In this document: positions 21,501 to 33,737 of the stretch, one piece after another
How the letters are laid out: the number at the start of each line of letters is the position of its first letter
How positions within the stretch are numbered: the first letter of the stretch is position 1
Origin: Drechmeria coniospora
Lineage: Eukaryota; Ascomycota; Sordariomycetes; Hypocreales; Ophiocordycipitaceae
DNA length: 64,000 nucleotides
Direction of reading: 5' to 3'
NCBI RefSeq assembly: GCF_001625195.1
Contig: NC_054391.1
Location: forward strand, 248,001-312,000
The notes under the pieces: model-generated
Databases searched by the model: none
What the model saw: only the letters and a program-made list of their open reading frames with translations
Told to the model about the DNA's origin: nothing
Made by a program: the position numbers and the translations under genes

Positions 21501-23287
21501 CATCTCGACGCTCGCAGCGTAACCTTCGCCACGCATCATTTGCAGCCCGTCCTTCAACCTCCAACCCCCCCCTCCTCCGCGTGCTCTGCCATCGTCATCT
21601 CGTCAAAGACGCGTCACGGCGAGTTCCAGGGGGACACTACTGTCTCGGCTTGCTTGTTCGTGTGCCCAGGTGCCGCCGTTCCTGGTGACGTGGTCTCTCG
21701 AGGCCGCCGCCACCATGACGGAGAGAGCAGTGCCAAGGAACGGCCCAACTTCGATCTGCAAAGCATGGATACCGTGGACGAGGTCGAAGACGAGGTCAAA
21801 GACGAGAGAGGGCTGGCTTTCACGGCCAGGTGAGCAATAATAATGTCCGCCCACTCCACCAGGCCAACGCCGGCACGACGGCGCCAACGACGAGGACGCT
21901 GCTCCATCCTGGCTATCGGGCATCGCGAGGCTGGCTCTTCTCGTTCGGCGTCGATCACCTCCTCCGAGGCAAGCCGCCACGAGCGACATCCGAGACGCAG
22001 GCTCGGGGGGTTGAAGACTGCGTCTCGGGGGATTGAAGAAAGGGTGCCGCGGAGGGCCGACCCAAGAGGAAGACGGGCTGGTTGCGGTGGCCCGCCGACT
22101 CTACGACGACTCGGCACTGCCGCTGCTCCGACCAGCGAAAGACCATGCTAGCCACGATCGGTCGACGGTTAGCGAAACGAGTCGATCTCAAGCTCTTCAC
22201 TGGATCCAGCAAGCCACCGATCGTCATGGCTGCCGCCGTACTCGAGGATGCCGAAACAGCCATCCTAGCCGTACCCACAGTGGCCCCCGTGCGAAATGGC
22301 CTAGCCTACGACGAATCTATATACTCCTACCCACATGGAGTAAGACGGCAAAAGACAAGGCCTCTCTATTGGCCCGAGTTTCCTCTCGACGCCTTCGAGA
22401 ATCCTTCGGCGTGTTCTAGCGTCAAGTTAACTTTATCGCACAAGCGTGTCGTTGCAGATTACGGGTCCCCTCACCCTGTGCTTGTTCTCCTTGTGCCCGT
22501 GGCGTCGGTCCTGTTTCGCCGCAGCGGTTCATTCATTGCAGCTCCGCTCGCCAGCGTCGGCGCTCGTCGTACCACTCGCTCGGGGGGGGTTCATTTATTT
22601 CGACACGAGGTCACGTTTGTCAATTGCCGTCGACTCCATCCAACGGCGCGTCGAGACACGTGTGCTGGCGGTTCGAGGGCACGGGGGCTGAGGTCAAGAT
22701 GGCACCCGTCCCCTGATGTGGGAGACATGATGTGCGTGTTTGGGCTCGAGGATTCGATGGGCGTTTGTTTGTTGCACACATTCTTGTCGAAAAGCGTCCA
22801 GTCTCTTGTCGGTAAGGGTTCCGAGAGGAGATCCGGCAACGTCCATGGTTGCCTTTGGCGTAAAACGGATGGCAATATATCATGCAATATACCGATACGC
22901 GCTGCTAATTGTTCAACGGATGAAAAGGATACACCGGCTCCCATGTCGGCGTAAGAGCACACGGGCGTTCCCACAATGCGACTTTATTCCTGGCGAAATA
23001 CTCTGATGCCGCGCACCATGTACGAGTCCCAGGAGCATGGATTGCGGCAAGGCTAGGTCTGGTAATACGGTCGATGGATAAATACGGCCTGGTACCGGGC
23101 ATCGTTATGGAAACGTAGGAAGGAGAATAGAGGCTTTCATGCGGAATTCGCCCACAACACAACGTTACGACATGGCACTCGGCAGTCGAGGACGCCTTCG
23201 GCCGACTCGGGAGTGGACACGGACGGGAGCGCCTCGAAGCCGAAGACGTTGGGCTGCTTCTTTGTACGCAGCAGAGTACGATTCCGG

Positions 23288-23879
23288 GGAGACGAGGTCT
23301 CTTCCAACTTCTGCTTCGTTTAGTGACGTCGATGGATATGTCCATGTTGGAGCCGGCCCCTTTGTTGATTCCCATCGGAGCTCGGCCCACGATGGGGGAT
23401 CGGGAGCCCCTGAAATGGGCCAATGGTGGTGGTTACACGGCAATATAAACTTTCCACCAAGTTCACATGCTATCCGAATGCAAGGAATCTGAAGGTTCGG
23501 AGAATTAATGCTGCATTACAGTATGCGAGATGAGGTGTACACGAAGCATGATTTCCCCGACTCAGCGTACTTCTAGGTGGGCTGCTACAAGCATAGGAAG
23601 GCTTGAACGGGGACTGTTATTTCTCGTGCAGTCATCGCCATCTATATTGATGCCAGCTGGCTGCAGCTCAACTCCTTGACGTATTTTATTGCGTTAAATT
23701 CCCATACCCATTGTTTCGTTAGGGTAGCTGGTCGTGGCTTGATGACATGCCAAACCATCGTGACTATATTACCCGAATATATATTGTCGGTACGCAAGTG
23801 AAAAGATGATGATAGGGTTGGTAGCGCTGCTAGCAATGGCAATGGCAGTTTCGACTGTACCGGATACAAATTTATCCAT
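23288..23879. repeat. Duplicated segment, copy 1 (3' flank of gene 23880-24683)
   Basis: This block is about 85-90% identical by eye to 26893-27525. Shared phrases include GATGGATATGTCCATGT, GAATTAATGCTGCATTACAG, GTAGCTGGTCGTGGCTTGAT and CAGTTTCGACTGTA. The duplication continues into the end of the neighbouring gene (to about 23925). Copy 2 carries small insertions such as the TCAACCGAGCACAG stretch near 27100. Confidence 0.85.
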
Positions 23880-24683
23880 CTAATAATTTGCCTTGCCTAT
23901 GGTGCCCCTGTAGTTTACTGGATTCGATACAGTAACCTTACGGTTAACGCAGCGGCCCTTGGAAAACTCGGCAATAGCATCGTTTAGGTACTGCGGAAGC
24001 GAGCCGTCTTGTTGCTCTTGTGCCAAAGCTGCTGCCATGTACTTGCTTACCCGATCTAGTTGGGCTTGGATGCCTTGAATGATTCTTTCCATCTTGAAAC
24101 ACTCGCCGTACTGTTCGACTGTCTGCTTCCGTAGCACAACATAGTCGTGAATGCTGCTTTTGAGCAAGAGGCAGTCAGAGGCAAAAGAAGCGCGGTAAAG
24201 CTTTATCATCTCCTTTGGCTCGCCAACTGCCGTTTTCTCCAGAGCATCTGCGTAGTCGCTTAGACGCCATTCAAGATGACCCATTCTCGTTACTATGTGG
24301 TAGATACGCAGATTAGGGCCACTTATAACCGAACTGAAGCGTCGAATATCATTTCGAATTGCTGTAATTTGTGACCGAATGCTTGGTGCATCCTGCGGCA
24401 GTTGGTGTGCACGTTCGCCCCCATTCTCCCCTTCTGCCGCTGGCCCGACGGATATTTCGCGGCCAGGTTTATCTAGCGGAAGCAGGGAGCCGCTTTCATC
24501 CACTGTCGTTATTTCGCCCTGGCCTGTGACGGATATTTCGCTGCCGGCTTCATCGAGCGGGAGACGGGTGCCGCTTTCGTCTACTTGTAGCATATTATTG
24601 CTTCCAGATGGTTCCTCATGCCGACGATGGATGGCGCCTGCGGATGCGAGAGTGGCAAAGAGAAGAGCGTTTGTAAACTTCAT
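23880..24683 (-). CDS. Predicted secreted protein, 267 residues, with an internal repeat
   Basis: I choose the ATG at 24683 because it opens a good signal peptide (MKFTNALLFATLASAGA) followed by a dibasic IHRRHEE, a possible Kex2 site. The upstream extension to 24929 reads as leader. The mature N-terminus has two copies of a ~20-residue motif (VDESGTRLPLDEAGSEISV and VDESGSLLPLDKPGREISV) separated by a linker. The remainder is helix-rich (residues about 85-240, for example MIKLYRASFASDCLLLKSS and IIQGIQAQLDRVSKYMAAAL) and ends near CVNRKVTVSNP. The family is unknown to me. A partial, broken second copy lies at 25795-26125, so the gene belongs to a small duplicated family. Confidence 0.7.
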   Translation of the reverse strand: MKFTNALLFATLASAGAIHRRHEEPSGSNNMLQVDESGTRLPLDEAGSEISVTGQGEITTVDESGSLLPLDKPGREISVGPAAEGENGGERAHQLPQDAPSIRSQITAIRNDIRRFSSVISGPNLRIYHIVTRMGHLEWRLSDYADALEKTAVGEPKEMIKLYRASFASDCLLLKSSIHDYVVLRKQTVEQYGECFKMERIIQGIQAQLDRVSKYMAAALAQEQQDGSLPQYLNDAIAEFSKGRCVNRKVTVSNPVNYRGTIGKANY

Positions 24684-24929
24684 GATGTCGCCTTGTTGCG
24701 TTGCAAGTGTAGAAGCTGTACTGTACGTGATGTCCGTAGGAATCGATGGAGCGAGGCTTACGGTTTTATACTTGTAAGTCGCCGTAGCCATACAACGACG
24801 GGGGAACCGTATCGTCCTTGTTCTCGGCCCAGGTACCGCATGGCTAACTGAGTGATAACTATAGTACAGGGATAGCAGGTGAGCAGGCAATGAGCGACTG
24901 CTCTGCTCTCGTTGCGTTCGGAGGTTCAT

Positions 24930-25688
24930 CTCGTAATACTGGCTGCGGCCGTTCCATGGACGTCATGGACGTACGGGTGCCGTTGGCGTATTATAGCATC
25001 CGCCGAGCCCAACCTACTCCCTATCAGAGCGCTGTATTCCGGTGCGTACAGCGGACATATACCTATCCCTGCGTCCCATAACAAGCATATGCCTGCATAC
25101 GCAGCACCCCAACAAGATTGTAGACGGAGAGATTTAGCCTGTCGCCTGCTACTGGTATCTCTCTGGTAAGCATATTATGACAAACCATTTTGGAATTCGC
25201 TGGCAAGGGTTTTTTGATCTTGTTAGAATTGTACTCCGTAGCTAGTGCAGATATATTGGTGATATACGACCCCTGTTTTTATTGTGGCGGTACTGGCCGG
25301 CGTGGCGACACTGTTTTTCAAACGACAAAAAAAATAGGAAGCTACAGGAAATATGGATCATCTAGGTACTTTGGAGTATAGGTTAAACGATAATAGATCA
25401 GAAATAGCAATAAAGAAGACAATTGCCAACTGCTCTGTTCCCTTACATTAGCAAGCCTTTCCGTTGGCCATGGCCGTTCCGCAGCCATTATCATCAGTGC
25501 GTATACTGTACACAAACGTGCCTAAATCGACTCGCCCTCTTTCTGGGAGCCATTGCATTAAGAACTTGCGGCCTAAAAAGGCATTAATTTATCAACGATC
25601 CGACCATCCCGTACCTATTCTCCACTCTTAGGCCACAAGGGTTCTCTTAGTACTCCTTACACGGATACGTAATATCATACTCTTAATG
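24930..25688. other. AT-rich spacer
   Basis: No gene is supported. An A/T-rich stretch with a TGTACTCCGTAG instance of the dispersed TACGGAGTA motif near 25228 is the only feature noted. Confidence 0.35.
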
Positions 25689-25794
25689 TTATACTCTTAC
25701 CCATATTACTGTTATTACCAAGTACCAAGGTACACAAGAACAACCGTAATAGACAGACACCCTTGCCAACGCATTCTTTATAGCAGAACCTTTA

Positions 25795-26125
25795 TTGCCT
25801 TGACGCAGCGGCCCTCGGAAAACTCGGCAACGCGGAAGCGAGCTGTTTTGTTGCTCTTGTGCTAAAGACGCTGCTATGTACTTGCTTACCCGAAGTAGTT
25901 GGGCTTGGATGCCTTGAATGGTACTTTCCATCTTGAAACACTTGTCGCACTGTTCGACTGTCGGCCTCCATAGCACGACATGGTCGTAAATGTTGCTTTC
26001 GAGCAAGAGGCAGTCAGAGGCAGACAAAGCGCGGTAAAGCTTCATCATCTCCTTCGGTTCGCCAGCTGCCGTTTTCTCTAGAACATTTGCGCGGGCTTTA
26101 GACGCGATTCAAGCTCGCCCGTTGT
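25795..26125 (-). pseudogene. Truncated paralogue of the 23880-24683 secreted protein
   Basis: The minus-strand translation (KLYRALSASDCLLLESNIYDH..., FKMESTIQGIQAQLLRVSKYIAASLAQEQQ) aligns with the middle of the 23880-24683 protein at about 70-75% identity. It lacks the signal peptide and N-terminal repeats. A 15-base deletion and a frame change follow SLP, so the C-terminus is unrelated. It ends six bases from an LTR (26132), while the missing 3' end and flank are found on the other side of that LTR at 26893-27560. Confidence 0.85.
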
Positions 26126-26131
26126 CGTTAT

Positions 26132-26890
26132 TGTTAAGATACTGGTATTTATACTAGCAAGACTACCCAAATAGGATGCTATCCTATTATTGCTACTACT
26201 AGTAGCAACTGCTAGTTGTACTACTACCGGCAAATATACTATGCTATACGGAGTACTGCGAGTACAAGTAAGTATATTGAGTTGACCAATAGTATACAAC
26301 ATACACTTCTCCTTATTACGACTCGGAGCGACTGGCGACAGTACTACTGCCAGCCAACTTACTACTACTATACGACCTATATTAGTAGTATCCAGTCAAA
26401 TACTTGAGTCAATGTTCGGAACTCCAATTGCCATTCTCCCAACCGCTACTGGCCGTTGCCAGCCAACAGTACTACTCTTGGCAATTTTACCTATGGTACA
26501 GGGGCAACCAAGCCGGTGACTCACCGTGCGAATACGACCAAGCAGGTGACCTACTGCGCGGTATAATGGACTGGCCACCTGACTTGACAGGCTCGTATAC
26601 GCGCATACTACGCGGTATAATGGACTGACCACCTTACTTGACAGGCTCATATATGACATTAGTATGGCAGTTATGGTCTCGACCCAGGTACACAAGGTTG
26701 TTGAGGTACTACCTTCCAGGCATAAATAGTCTCATTTCCCCTGTACTGTACTTGATTGAATAATCGCATTCGTTTGTACAGTTTGGCACCCCCAAGCTTG
26801 CACTCTTACCCAATTACTAACTGGCACCCATTTTGCTGTTACCAACAGCGTGATTGATTCCCTGGTCCGTGCGATACACTCCCACTACCC
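26132..26890 (+). mobile_element. Copia-type solo LTR, copy A
   Basis: Begins TGTTAAGATACTGGTATTTA and is homologous over its length to the LTRs at 55045-55740 and 56999-57650 (shared CTACCCAAATAGGAT, ACTACGACTCGGAGCGACTGG-like, GTGATTGATTCCCTGGTCCG phrases). The 3' end is missing: similarity to the other copies stops at about 26890, exactly where the duplicated segment 26893-27560 begins. It carries an internal duplication of a GCGGTATAATGGACTG phrase at about 26558 and 26610. Confidence 0.85.
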
Positions 26891-26892
26891 GG

Positions 26893-27560
26893 GCAGACGA
26901 GGTCACTTCCAACTTCTGCTTCGTTTAGTAACTTCGATGGATATGTCCATGTCGGAGCCGGCCCCTTTGTTGATCCCCATCGGGGAGCGCGCCAAGCTCG
27001 GCCCGCGATGGGGGATGGGGAGCCCCTGAAATGGGCCAATGGTGGTGGCTACACGGTAGTATAAACTTTCCACCAAGTTCACATGCTATCCGAATGCATT
27101 CAACCGAGCACAGTATATATAGCAAGGAATCAGAAGGTTCGGAGAATTAATGCTGCATTACAGTATGCGAGATGAGGTATGCACGAAGCATGATTTCCCC
27201 GACTCAACGTACTTGTAGGTGAGCTGCCACAAGCATAGGAAGGCTTGAGGGGGGACTGTTATTACTCGTGCAGTCACGCCAGCTGGCTGCAGCTCGACTC
27301 CTTGACAGACTTCGTCGCGTCAAATTTCCATGCCCGTTGTTTCTTTAGGGTAATTACGTATTTGACCAGGGTAGCTGGTCGTGGCTTGATGACTTGCCAA
27401 AGCATCATGCCTGTGATGCCTGAACATACATTGTCAGTACGCAAGTGAGCAGACAACATCAGTGTTGGTAGCACTGCTAACAGTAGCCATGGCAGTTTCG
27501 ACTGTATCGGATACTAATTTATCCCTCCAATGACTTGCTTATGGTGCTCCTGTGGTTTAT
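26893..27560. repeat. Duplicated segment, copy 2, ending in a gene fragment
   Basis: Second copy of 23288-23925. The final about 35 bases (to about 27560) correspond on the minus strand to the last codons of the secreted protein at 23880-24683, after which homology ends. Compared with copy 1 the gene body now lies to the left of its own 3' flank, separated by an LTR, so the duplicate is rearranged and not just interrupted. Confidence 0.8.
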
Positions 27561-28230
27561 TGGATCAACGCTTGTAGCCTGGTAGTCCAGAGTATGGCAA
27601 TGGAGAGTTTGGACGACACCCCGAGTTCAAGATCGTTCTCGGCATTGCCCGCTGGGTCTTTTCAACAGCCAAGCCGGTAGACGTTACTCGGGATATGCTC
27701 TTGTTTCCACCGACGTAGCACATCCGTCATCTCGGACCAATTTTTCCCCGATGGAAATCGTCTACGCTGGATGCTACCCTACACTCCCAATCTACTGTAC
27801 GATACTAACCTGCACTCCCAATATATGGCATCTTGACTGACTAAACACCTTAGTCTTCCGGATGTCTTGGCCCTATTGGTGTCTGGACTGGATTCTCAAC
27901 CAGAGTTTTCGCAAGTGTGTGTCTCATAGAGTAACAACAACTCCATGGCCCTGAGGCAGCGAGGTGGTGACGAGAGAAGAAGCTCAATATCCACCAAGGC
28001 CGACTGGTCTGTTGCTAACTGCACCAATTATTTCGCCTTCTTGAATTGGTTGTTGATTCTGGATTTGGGGCAATCCGTCACAGGACGGGATCAGGGACGC
28101 CCCTCCTGCAAACGCGACCAACAAAGTCGCAACGTGGTCTGAGCAAACGCGCATATACGAATGTTGCCCATAGTTTCATTGCAATAGATAGTATAAAAGT
28201 TTCTCTAGGGCGCACTCGATATACACGATT
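27561..28230. other. Relic-like AT-rich spacer
   Basis: No intact gene. Parts of 27,580-27,960 (CTCCCAATCTACTGTACGATACT, ATGGCATCTTGACTGACTAAACACC) resemble 39,760-40,000, indicating another decayed dispersed repeat. Confidence 0.4.
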
Positions 28231-28800
28231 GACCAATGTCTACTATGTGGTATAACCTTGCGTCCATGTACTCGGCACTTGAAAGTACTTTGACACGTTT
28301 ATCCAGCAACTAATATGAGCACGTAATTACTTTCATTTTACTCCGAACTTGTAACCCCATGCTAATAAGGGTTTACATCCTAATTGTAATTACTTGTACC
28401 TTTGCGTAGCAAGCACAGAGTACACTTGGTGTCTACAATGTGGTCTAACCTTGCGTCCATGTACTCTGCACTTGAAGGTACTTTGACACGTTTATCCAGC
28501 AGTAGATGTATCTCATTTTCCTCGTATAATACTAAACTCGTATAATACTAACCCCATGCTAATGTGGGTTTACATCCTACTTGTAATTACTTGTACTTTT
28601 GCGTAGTAAGTACAGAGTACACCTGGTGTCTACTATGTGGTATAACCTTGCGTCCATGTTCTCGGCACTAGAAAGCACTTGACACGTTTATCCAGCAACT
28701 AATATGAGCACATAATTACTTCCATTTTACTCCGAACTTGTAGATGCATCTCCCTTTGCTCGTATAATACTAACCCCATGCTAACATGGGTTATTCCATT
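28231..28800. repeat. Three-copy tandem repeat of about 197-200 bp
   Basis: The unit begins TCTACTATGTGGTATAACCTTGCGTCCATGT at about 28231, recurs at about 28430 and again at about 28628, each ending with CCCCATGCTAA...GGGTTTA-type sequence. Copies differ by substitutions and small indels. Non-coding. Confidence 0.9.
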
Positions 28801-29835
28801 AGAGTACAATCAACAATCCAAAGCCCCCATAGAGGAGGGACGTGATATTATCCCTCCAACCTCGACTTTTCTACAGTAATGTTGGACAAAGTCGAAGCGT
28901 TGCCATCTCAGAAATGTAACGGTATTACCCAGTATGTTTATTAGCACTATGAGGAGACTTGGTCCAACTTTATTCCAACATAGAGTTTATCTGATTGGGC
29001 AGTCGTCGCTAGAAAGCTACAGCGAGCACATAATAGCAAGAGGCTTGGTGCATGACGATCGCTGCATTGCCTTGTGCCTTGGCACGAGGTTGAATGCCCG
29101 CACACGACCGAATATTTACTTCCATTGCACGTCAAGGATATCCAAGGAAATGAATGTGATCGCTTCGATGCGATTGTACATGAAAGTACTTGCATCCGAA
29201 GCAATACAGTACTGTACCGGATCTGACTAAATTTGTCATAGTTCCTGGCACTCTGGGACAACCGCCTACACACCGTAGGGTTAGAGTGGCCCTTCTACCA
29301 GCACACCTACCATGTATTGATTTTGGGACGCCAGCTAATTGTCTATAGTACTTTTCGGTATGAATTCCTAGTCATATTTGCAACAAATGCGAGCTCTTTT
29401 CAACTTCTCGCAGCCTTTAGAATGTCAATATACCAGGACAAACCCAGAACCTAATTGATACGCCAGTCTAACCGCGTTGCCACCGAGGCCCATCGTCGGT
29501 GGGACACCCGCCGAAGGATGCTTCAGCAGCAGGCGGCGCTGAATTGCTAAAATCTTGCTTTATAATACGGAACATTCGGCAAAGGAATTTTGTACTTGGC
29601 TGGTTGAGCGAAAGTGTTGCTTCTGGGGCGACGTTCGACATTCTGCCACGAACTCCGCCATGGCATGCGCTGATTTATAAACAATTTTTCACATTTCATC
29701 AATGTTTCAGAATCGTAAAGCTCTTTCCATACCATCACGATTAACTTGAATCTTGTGTCGAGCATACTACCCTTATGCACCGTTCCCCTCTGTGAATGGG
29801 CAAGCGATGACCCAGTTGATAGACTCATTTGAGTG
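28800..29835. repeat. Duplicated non-coding element, copy 1 (left arm of segmental duplication)
   Basis: Homologous in order to 41520-41860 plus 43290-43860 (shared ATTAGAGTA-AAT-GACAATC, GAAGCGTTGCCATCT, GGATCTGACT, GTTAGGGTGGCCC-like and TTTTGGGACGCC...TACTTTTC-GTATG phrases). Copy 1 is continuous; copy 2 carries an extra 1.4 kb. No coding capacity is evident. Confidence 0.75.
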
Positions 29836-29850
29836 AAATTTGCACAGTGG

Positions 29851-29897
29851 TTCCGGCGGTCATAATGGTTCCGGCGGTCACAATGGTTCCGGCGGCG
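29851..29897. repeat. 18-bp tandem repeat (three copies)
   Basis: GGTTCCGGCGGTCATAAT and variants are repeated three times. Read forward they would encode GSGGHN repeats, but no gene is supported around them. Confidence 0.85.
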
Positions 29898-30400
29898 TTA
29901 GCCAAGACGCAACACTGTGCGCTCGAACCGCTACCACTCGTAATACAAACTGCTATCGCACTCCAGGCCAGGCACACCAAACCAGTCACATCATGAACAT
30001 CCCACCCACCAACTTACTAGCCCGCAGAAATAACGGTCAAATCGGGAACTTGAAATACATAAAATGTATCCAGTCTTGATTGCTAGTCTAGAATTCTAGT
30101 ACTGAGTCCACCACAGGGTTCGTACTATTCCACCACGTTTGCTGGGCTTCCTGGCTCAACACAAGTCTACCATAGTTTCCAATGGCGTTGAACTGTTCAC
30201 TTGATGATAGGAGAGTGTATTGTGCCGCGTGCTGGGAATGTGTGTAAAAGCCCAGATAAATGCAAACGCAACAGTGTCCACTTTCACGATCATCAGTAAT
30301 TTCAGGTAGCGGGTTGGTTGTATCAAGTCGTGAGTATTGTCCATTTCTTGGCAAGTGGAAAATACAACTTGCACTCTATTAACTCAGCGCGAGCCGTAGC

Positions 30401-31576
30401 TTATTTTGTTTCATCTTTTATAAGCCTGGCATGGTCGCCGTGCTTCAGCACCGTAATGGTGGCATTTTCCAGGTCCTCGGAGTCATCAAACAGCATGCCT
30501 CTTTTCTCCAGATTCAGCGACTTTTCAACAGCAACTTGTACCCAATCGGCCTCGCCTCCGACGCTGATGGGAATTGTTATTTCGCAAAATTCCGCGTCAG
30601 CATGGACGATTTTGTACTGGTCCTTGGAAGGGTACCAAACACCCTCCTCAAAATTGTCAGGAAAAACCTTGCCAACCGGCTTACCATCCGAACGAGTAAT
30701 GTTCTCCGGGTAATAACTGTCAACATCATCCCACGGGGACAACTGCCCGTGAACCGACGCAAGCGAAAGATTACCGGGCATAAACTTGTTAGACTGGTTG
30801 AGAATTTGCTTTTCGCGATAAAGACGGTGAACATCGTCCTTATCCACGTCCTTGGGCTTTGGTCCATTGAGGCGGCCACTGAACATGTCTCCGTACCAGC
30901 ATTTGGGGTCGACCAAAGGTGTCAGGTGGCACATCCCTTTGATTTTCACGTTAAAAGTCCAGGTCTGGACGCTGCAAATATAATCTGGTTTGCAGATGAA
31001 TTTATCTTCGTGCGTGCGAATCGTCTCACGTGTTCGAGAGTTTTCGCCTTTCTTCTCGCGCTCAGTTGCATGGCTTACGGAGCTGGACAACAATCCAAAA
31101 GGCCCCGGCATGCCCGGGAAGCCGAAACCTGCGGAACCTTCAGCTCCAAATACGGTGGTGCTGGCAGTTCTCCAACCGATTGAGGACATATCAATCCTTG
31201 CCGTAGACGTTTTCGAATATATTTCATGCGACTTTTCGCCGTTGTTGACGTATTCCAAGTCTTTATGAGGGAAGATTTCGATTTCGATACCGTCTGGCGA
31301 GGGGACCATTTGTCGGCGCTGATAGTAGCAACCAGGATAGGCAGCTTTGATATCACGTAGCAGGTCCATGTTCCTGTTATCCAGATATGGTGGTAATTTG
31401 CGTTTAAAATAATTGGTGTACTTTCGAGTGTAGTACCTGACCGTTTTGTCACTGTGCACAAGACTACTCAGGTCAAGTGCGCCAAATGTTTCTACCGGTC
31501 CACCAAAGGTATTTTGGAAGAGAAGAAAGAGGAGAGCCAGCTCGAGAAACATTTTGTGCGTCAGCTGCTTCAGCAA
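30401..31576 (-). CDS. Predicted secreted protein, 391 residues, member of a duplicated family
   Basis: A single-exon gene. The N-terminus MLKQLTHKMFLELALLFLLF then QNTFGG is a strong signal peptide (start at 31576 or at the second Met, 31552). The middle has a Ser/Thr/Gly-rich, alternating stretch (residues about 135-185, including ASTTVFGAEGSAGFGF and LLSSSVSHATEREKK) followed by a cysteine-rich segment (FICKPDYICSVQTWTFNVKIKGMC), and the C-terminus is acidic. The alternating stretch is reminiscent of membrane-inserting hairpins of aerolysin-type proteins, but this is weak inference. A frameshifted second copy of the C-terminal half lies at 45230-45720, in the second arm of a segmental duplication. 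Function unknown. Confidence 0.75.
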   Translation of the reverse strand: MLKQLTHKMFLELALLFLLFQNTFGGPVETFGALDLSSLVHSDKTVRYYTRKYTNYFKRKLPPYLDNRNMDLLRDIKAAYPGCYYQRRQMVPSPDGIEIEIFPHKDLEYVNNGEKSHEIYSKTSTARIDMSSIGWRTASTTVFGAEGSAGFGFPGMPGPFGLLSSSVSHATEREKKGENSRTRETIRTHEDKFICKPDYICSVQTWTFNVKIKGMCHLTPLVDPKCWYGDMFSGRLNGPKPKDVDKDDVHRLYREKQILNQSNKFMPGNLSLASVHGQLSPWDDVDSYYPENITRSDGKPVGKVFPDNFEEGVWYPSKDQYKIVHADAEFCEITIPISVGGEADWVQVAVEKSLNLEKRGMLFDDSEDLENATITVLKHGDHARLIKDETK

Positions 31577-33737
31577 CTAGTGGAACAGCGAAGAGAATAG
31601 TGATTAGACGCGGTGGCAGTCTGATTTCCAAGTCAATTTCATTCAGATCAAAGCCTGGTTAATAAATAAATATATACATAGTTTTTAGGACCTTGCACAG
31701 TTGGAGCCGGGAAGAACTGGGCCATTCTCTAATCTGGATGCATGGGAACGTAATCTTGGTGCGATTCACGTATGCATACGTGGTGTATAAGCCCGTTTCA
31801 GGTTACAGGGCTGTTTTTCATGCGTTGCGGTCCTTGCTTCTACAGAATTGAGTCCGGGGTACGGAGTAATACTCCGCAATCCGGAATGATCAATGTATCA
31901 AGAGTCGGAGTACACCGTAGTCCGAAATACACACAGCCCAAAACTCTGGTATGTCAGTGCAAGGAGAGACTCTCAAGACCACTTGCGAGAGTCATTGGAG
32001 TGGACAAATAAGCGCTTGTTTCAGCTCCAAACCACCAATGGACACTCCCCGGCAAGCACACGTTGAAAGATGGGTGAAAGTACATGCAGGTACAGAACTG
32101 GCGCCGTACAAGCAAATATAGTTTTGGGTATTGTGTCTTGCTCGTTCAGCAGCACTCAATTACCCAACGCAAACCGGATTGTCAAACTATCGTCCCAATC
32201 AGCCGATGCAACTCCCAGTCTCCCAGTTAACTACCTTTAGTTATGTAAATATACCTAACACGGCCGAGCTTCATAACGCCATCAGGCGATGAATGCCGGG
32301 GTATGAGAAGATGAACAGCAGATTGCTATTCCAAATTAACTAGCGCCCTGTGGTTACGGAGTATAGAGTTTGTGTATTGTAGTTACGTGCATAACCAACC
32401 TACTAAATTATCCACGCCAATCGGGCGCATCTCGATTTCAAGTTATGTGAGATTACAAGGCAAGAAAAGCGACGGGTGCTCCCTACACAGCAACAACGCG
32501 TACTTTACTTACAGCTGTTGCAAGAACACCGAACTAGTCGACGTGCGTATGCATGTGGGGATAAAAGTACTGCATGAAGAGAATTTATTTCGAGAATGCT
32601 GCTTGTTAATTACTCTAATTTACCGTCTTAAAAAGGCATAAATACCTATGTGGCTGGGGCAATGGTACTATGTACATATTGTCAGCTCATTATTAGGGCC
32701 TTGAGTAAGTAATTACATGGATTCTCGGGTTAGTCTGATCAGATACAAACGTTGCAATCCAAGTATACTTACTCACGCCCTGTAGACCCACGGGTTGCAC
32801 CTCCAACTTGGTTTCCGCACATCAACGCTTCACGTGTCTCATATATGCAAGTATCATTGGTCTTTAGCGAGTAGGTGTGGTGGAAGAGCGTTGATCGATT
32901 CAGGACCACTTCATGTTAGAAACGCACTAGGTGCTCGAGTGGAGTAATTCAAGCTGGCCCGGAAGAAATACTCCGTATAGTAATACTGTATACACCAACC
33001 TGTACATCTTCTTAATATTCAAAGCGGAATTGGGTATAATTCCATGCATGTACTTCAAGCGAACTCTTTGCAGCACATTCGGTTTATGCGTATAACACCT
33101 TCAGGTCAAGTGTTTAACTTAACGCACCTTCAATTTATATGCCATACCATTCATTCATCAATGAACTAAAAAACACGCTATTGATTTCTGCAACACTCTT
33201 CTTGCTATAGCCGAGCAGGTTGGAGAACTAATATCCTCATCACTACCTTGTCGTCTATTAGTGTGGTTTTAACATGACGTATTGTTATGCAGACCCAGGT
33301 ACTTGAATCGGGTAGGCCACCTGAGCCTGTCAGTAGATGGGATGCTCGCATGAATTACTGATTGACCCATACGCTGCTGTATTCTGACCACCCATCGCTA
33401 CAGAGCCCAGTAACATTACCGTCGCCGACTGCACATGGAGTCATGGCTACTCACTCAATCTATCGGCGCTCTCCGTTACGAGCGAGCGATAGTTGATATA
33501 TTTCGCAGGACCAGTGTGCATATTCCTCGGGACATGAGTCGAAAGAAAGCACTCCTCGAGACTGTGCAATACAATTCTACCGGCTTGGCATCATTCACCA
33601 CATATATATCATAAATCCCCGTTCATTTTATTTCATCGTCAGCCATTAAAGATTCTGGTTCCTTTGGTCGATCGAATCAAGATTCAACATCAAGTTCTTT
33701 GATTCGGGTTATTAAACCTAAACATCATCCCATCACC
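31577..33737. other. AT-rich spacer with TACGGAGTA motifs
   Basis: No gene is supported across 2.1 kb. Several copies of GTACGGAGTA or its complement occur (about 31858, 31870, 31905, 32355, 32968). The 150 bases before 33738 contain AT-rich promoter-like sequence (for example CATATATATCATAAA near 33600). Confidence 0.4.

Larger units (their letters stand above)
19948..23287. other. Repeat-containing spacer without a confident gene
   Basis: Several open frames exist (for example 20013-20549 on -, 22082-22954 on +), but none shows a domain, signal peptide or convincing codon pattern. Both are more likely chance frames in GC-moderate DNA, though a decayed gene cannot be excluded at 22,080-22,420. 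Two minisatellites are listed separately. Confidence 0.4.

Noticed and set aside
22082..22954. 290-codon plus-strand open frame
   Set aside because: No signal peptide, domain or conserved-looking motif, and overlapping open frames on the other strand; kept only as a possible relic.
28934..29273. Open frames on both strands in the duplicated element
   Set aside because: The corresponding sequence in the second copy (41.6-41.9 kb) does not keep either frame.
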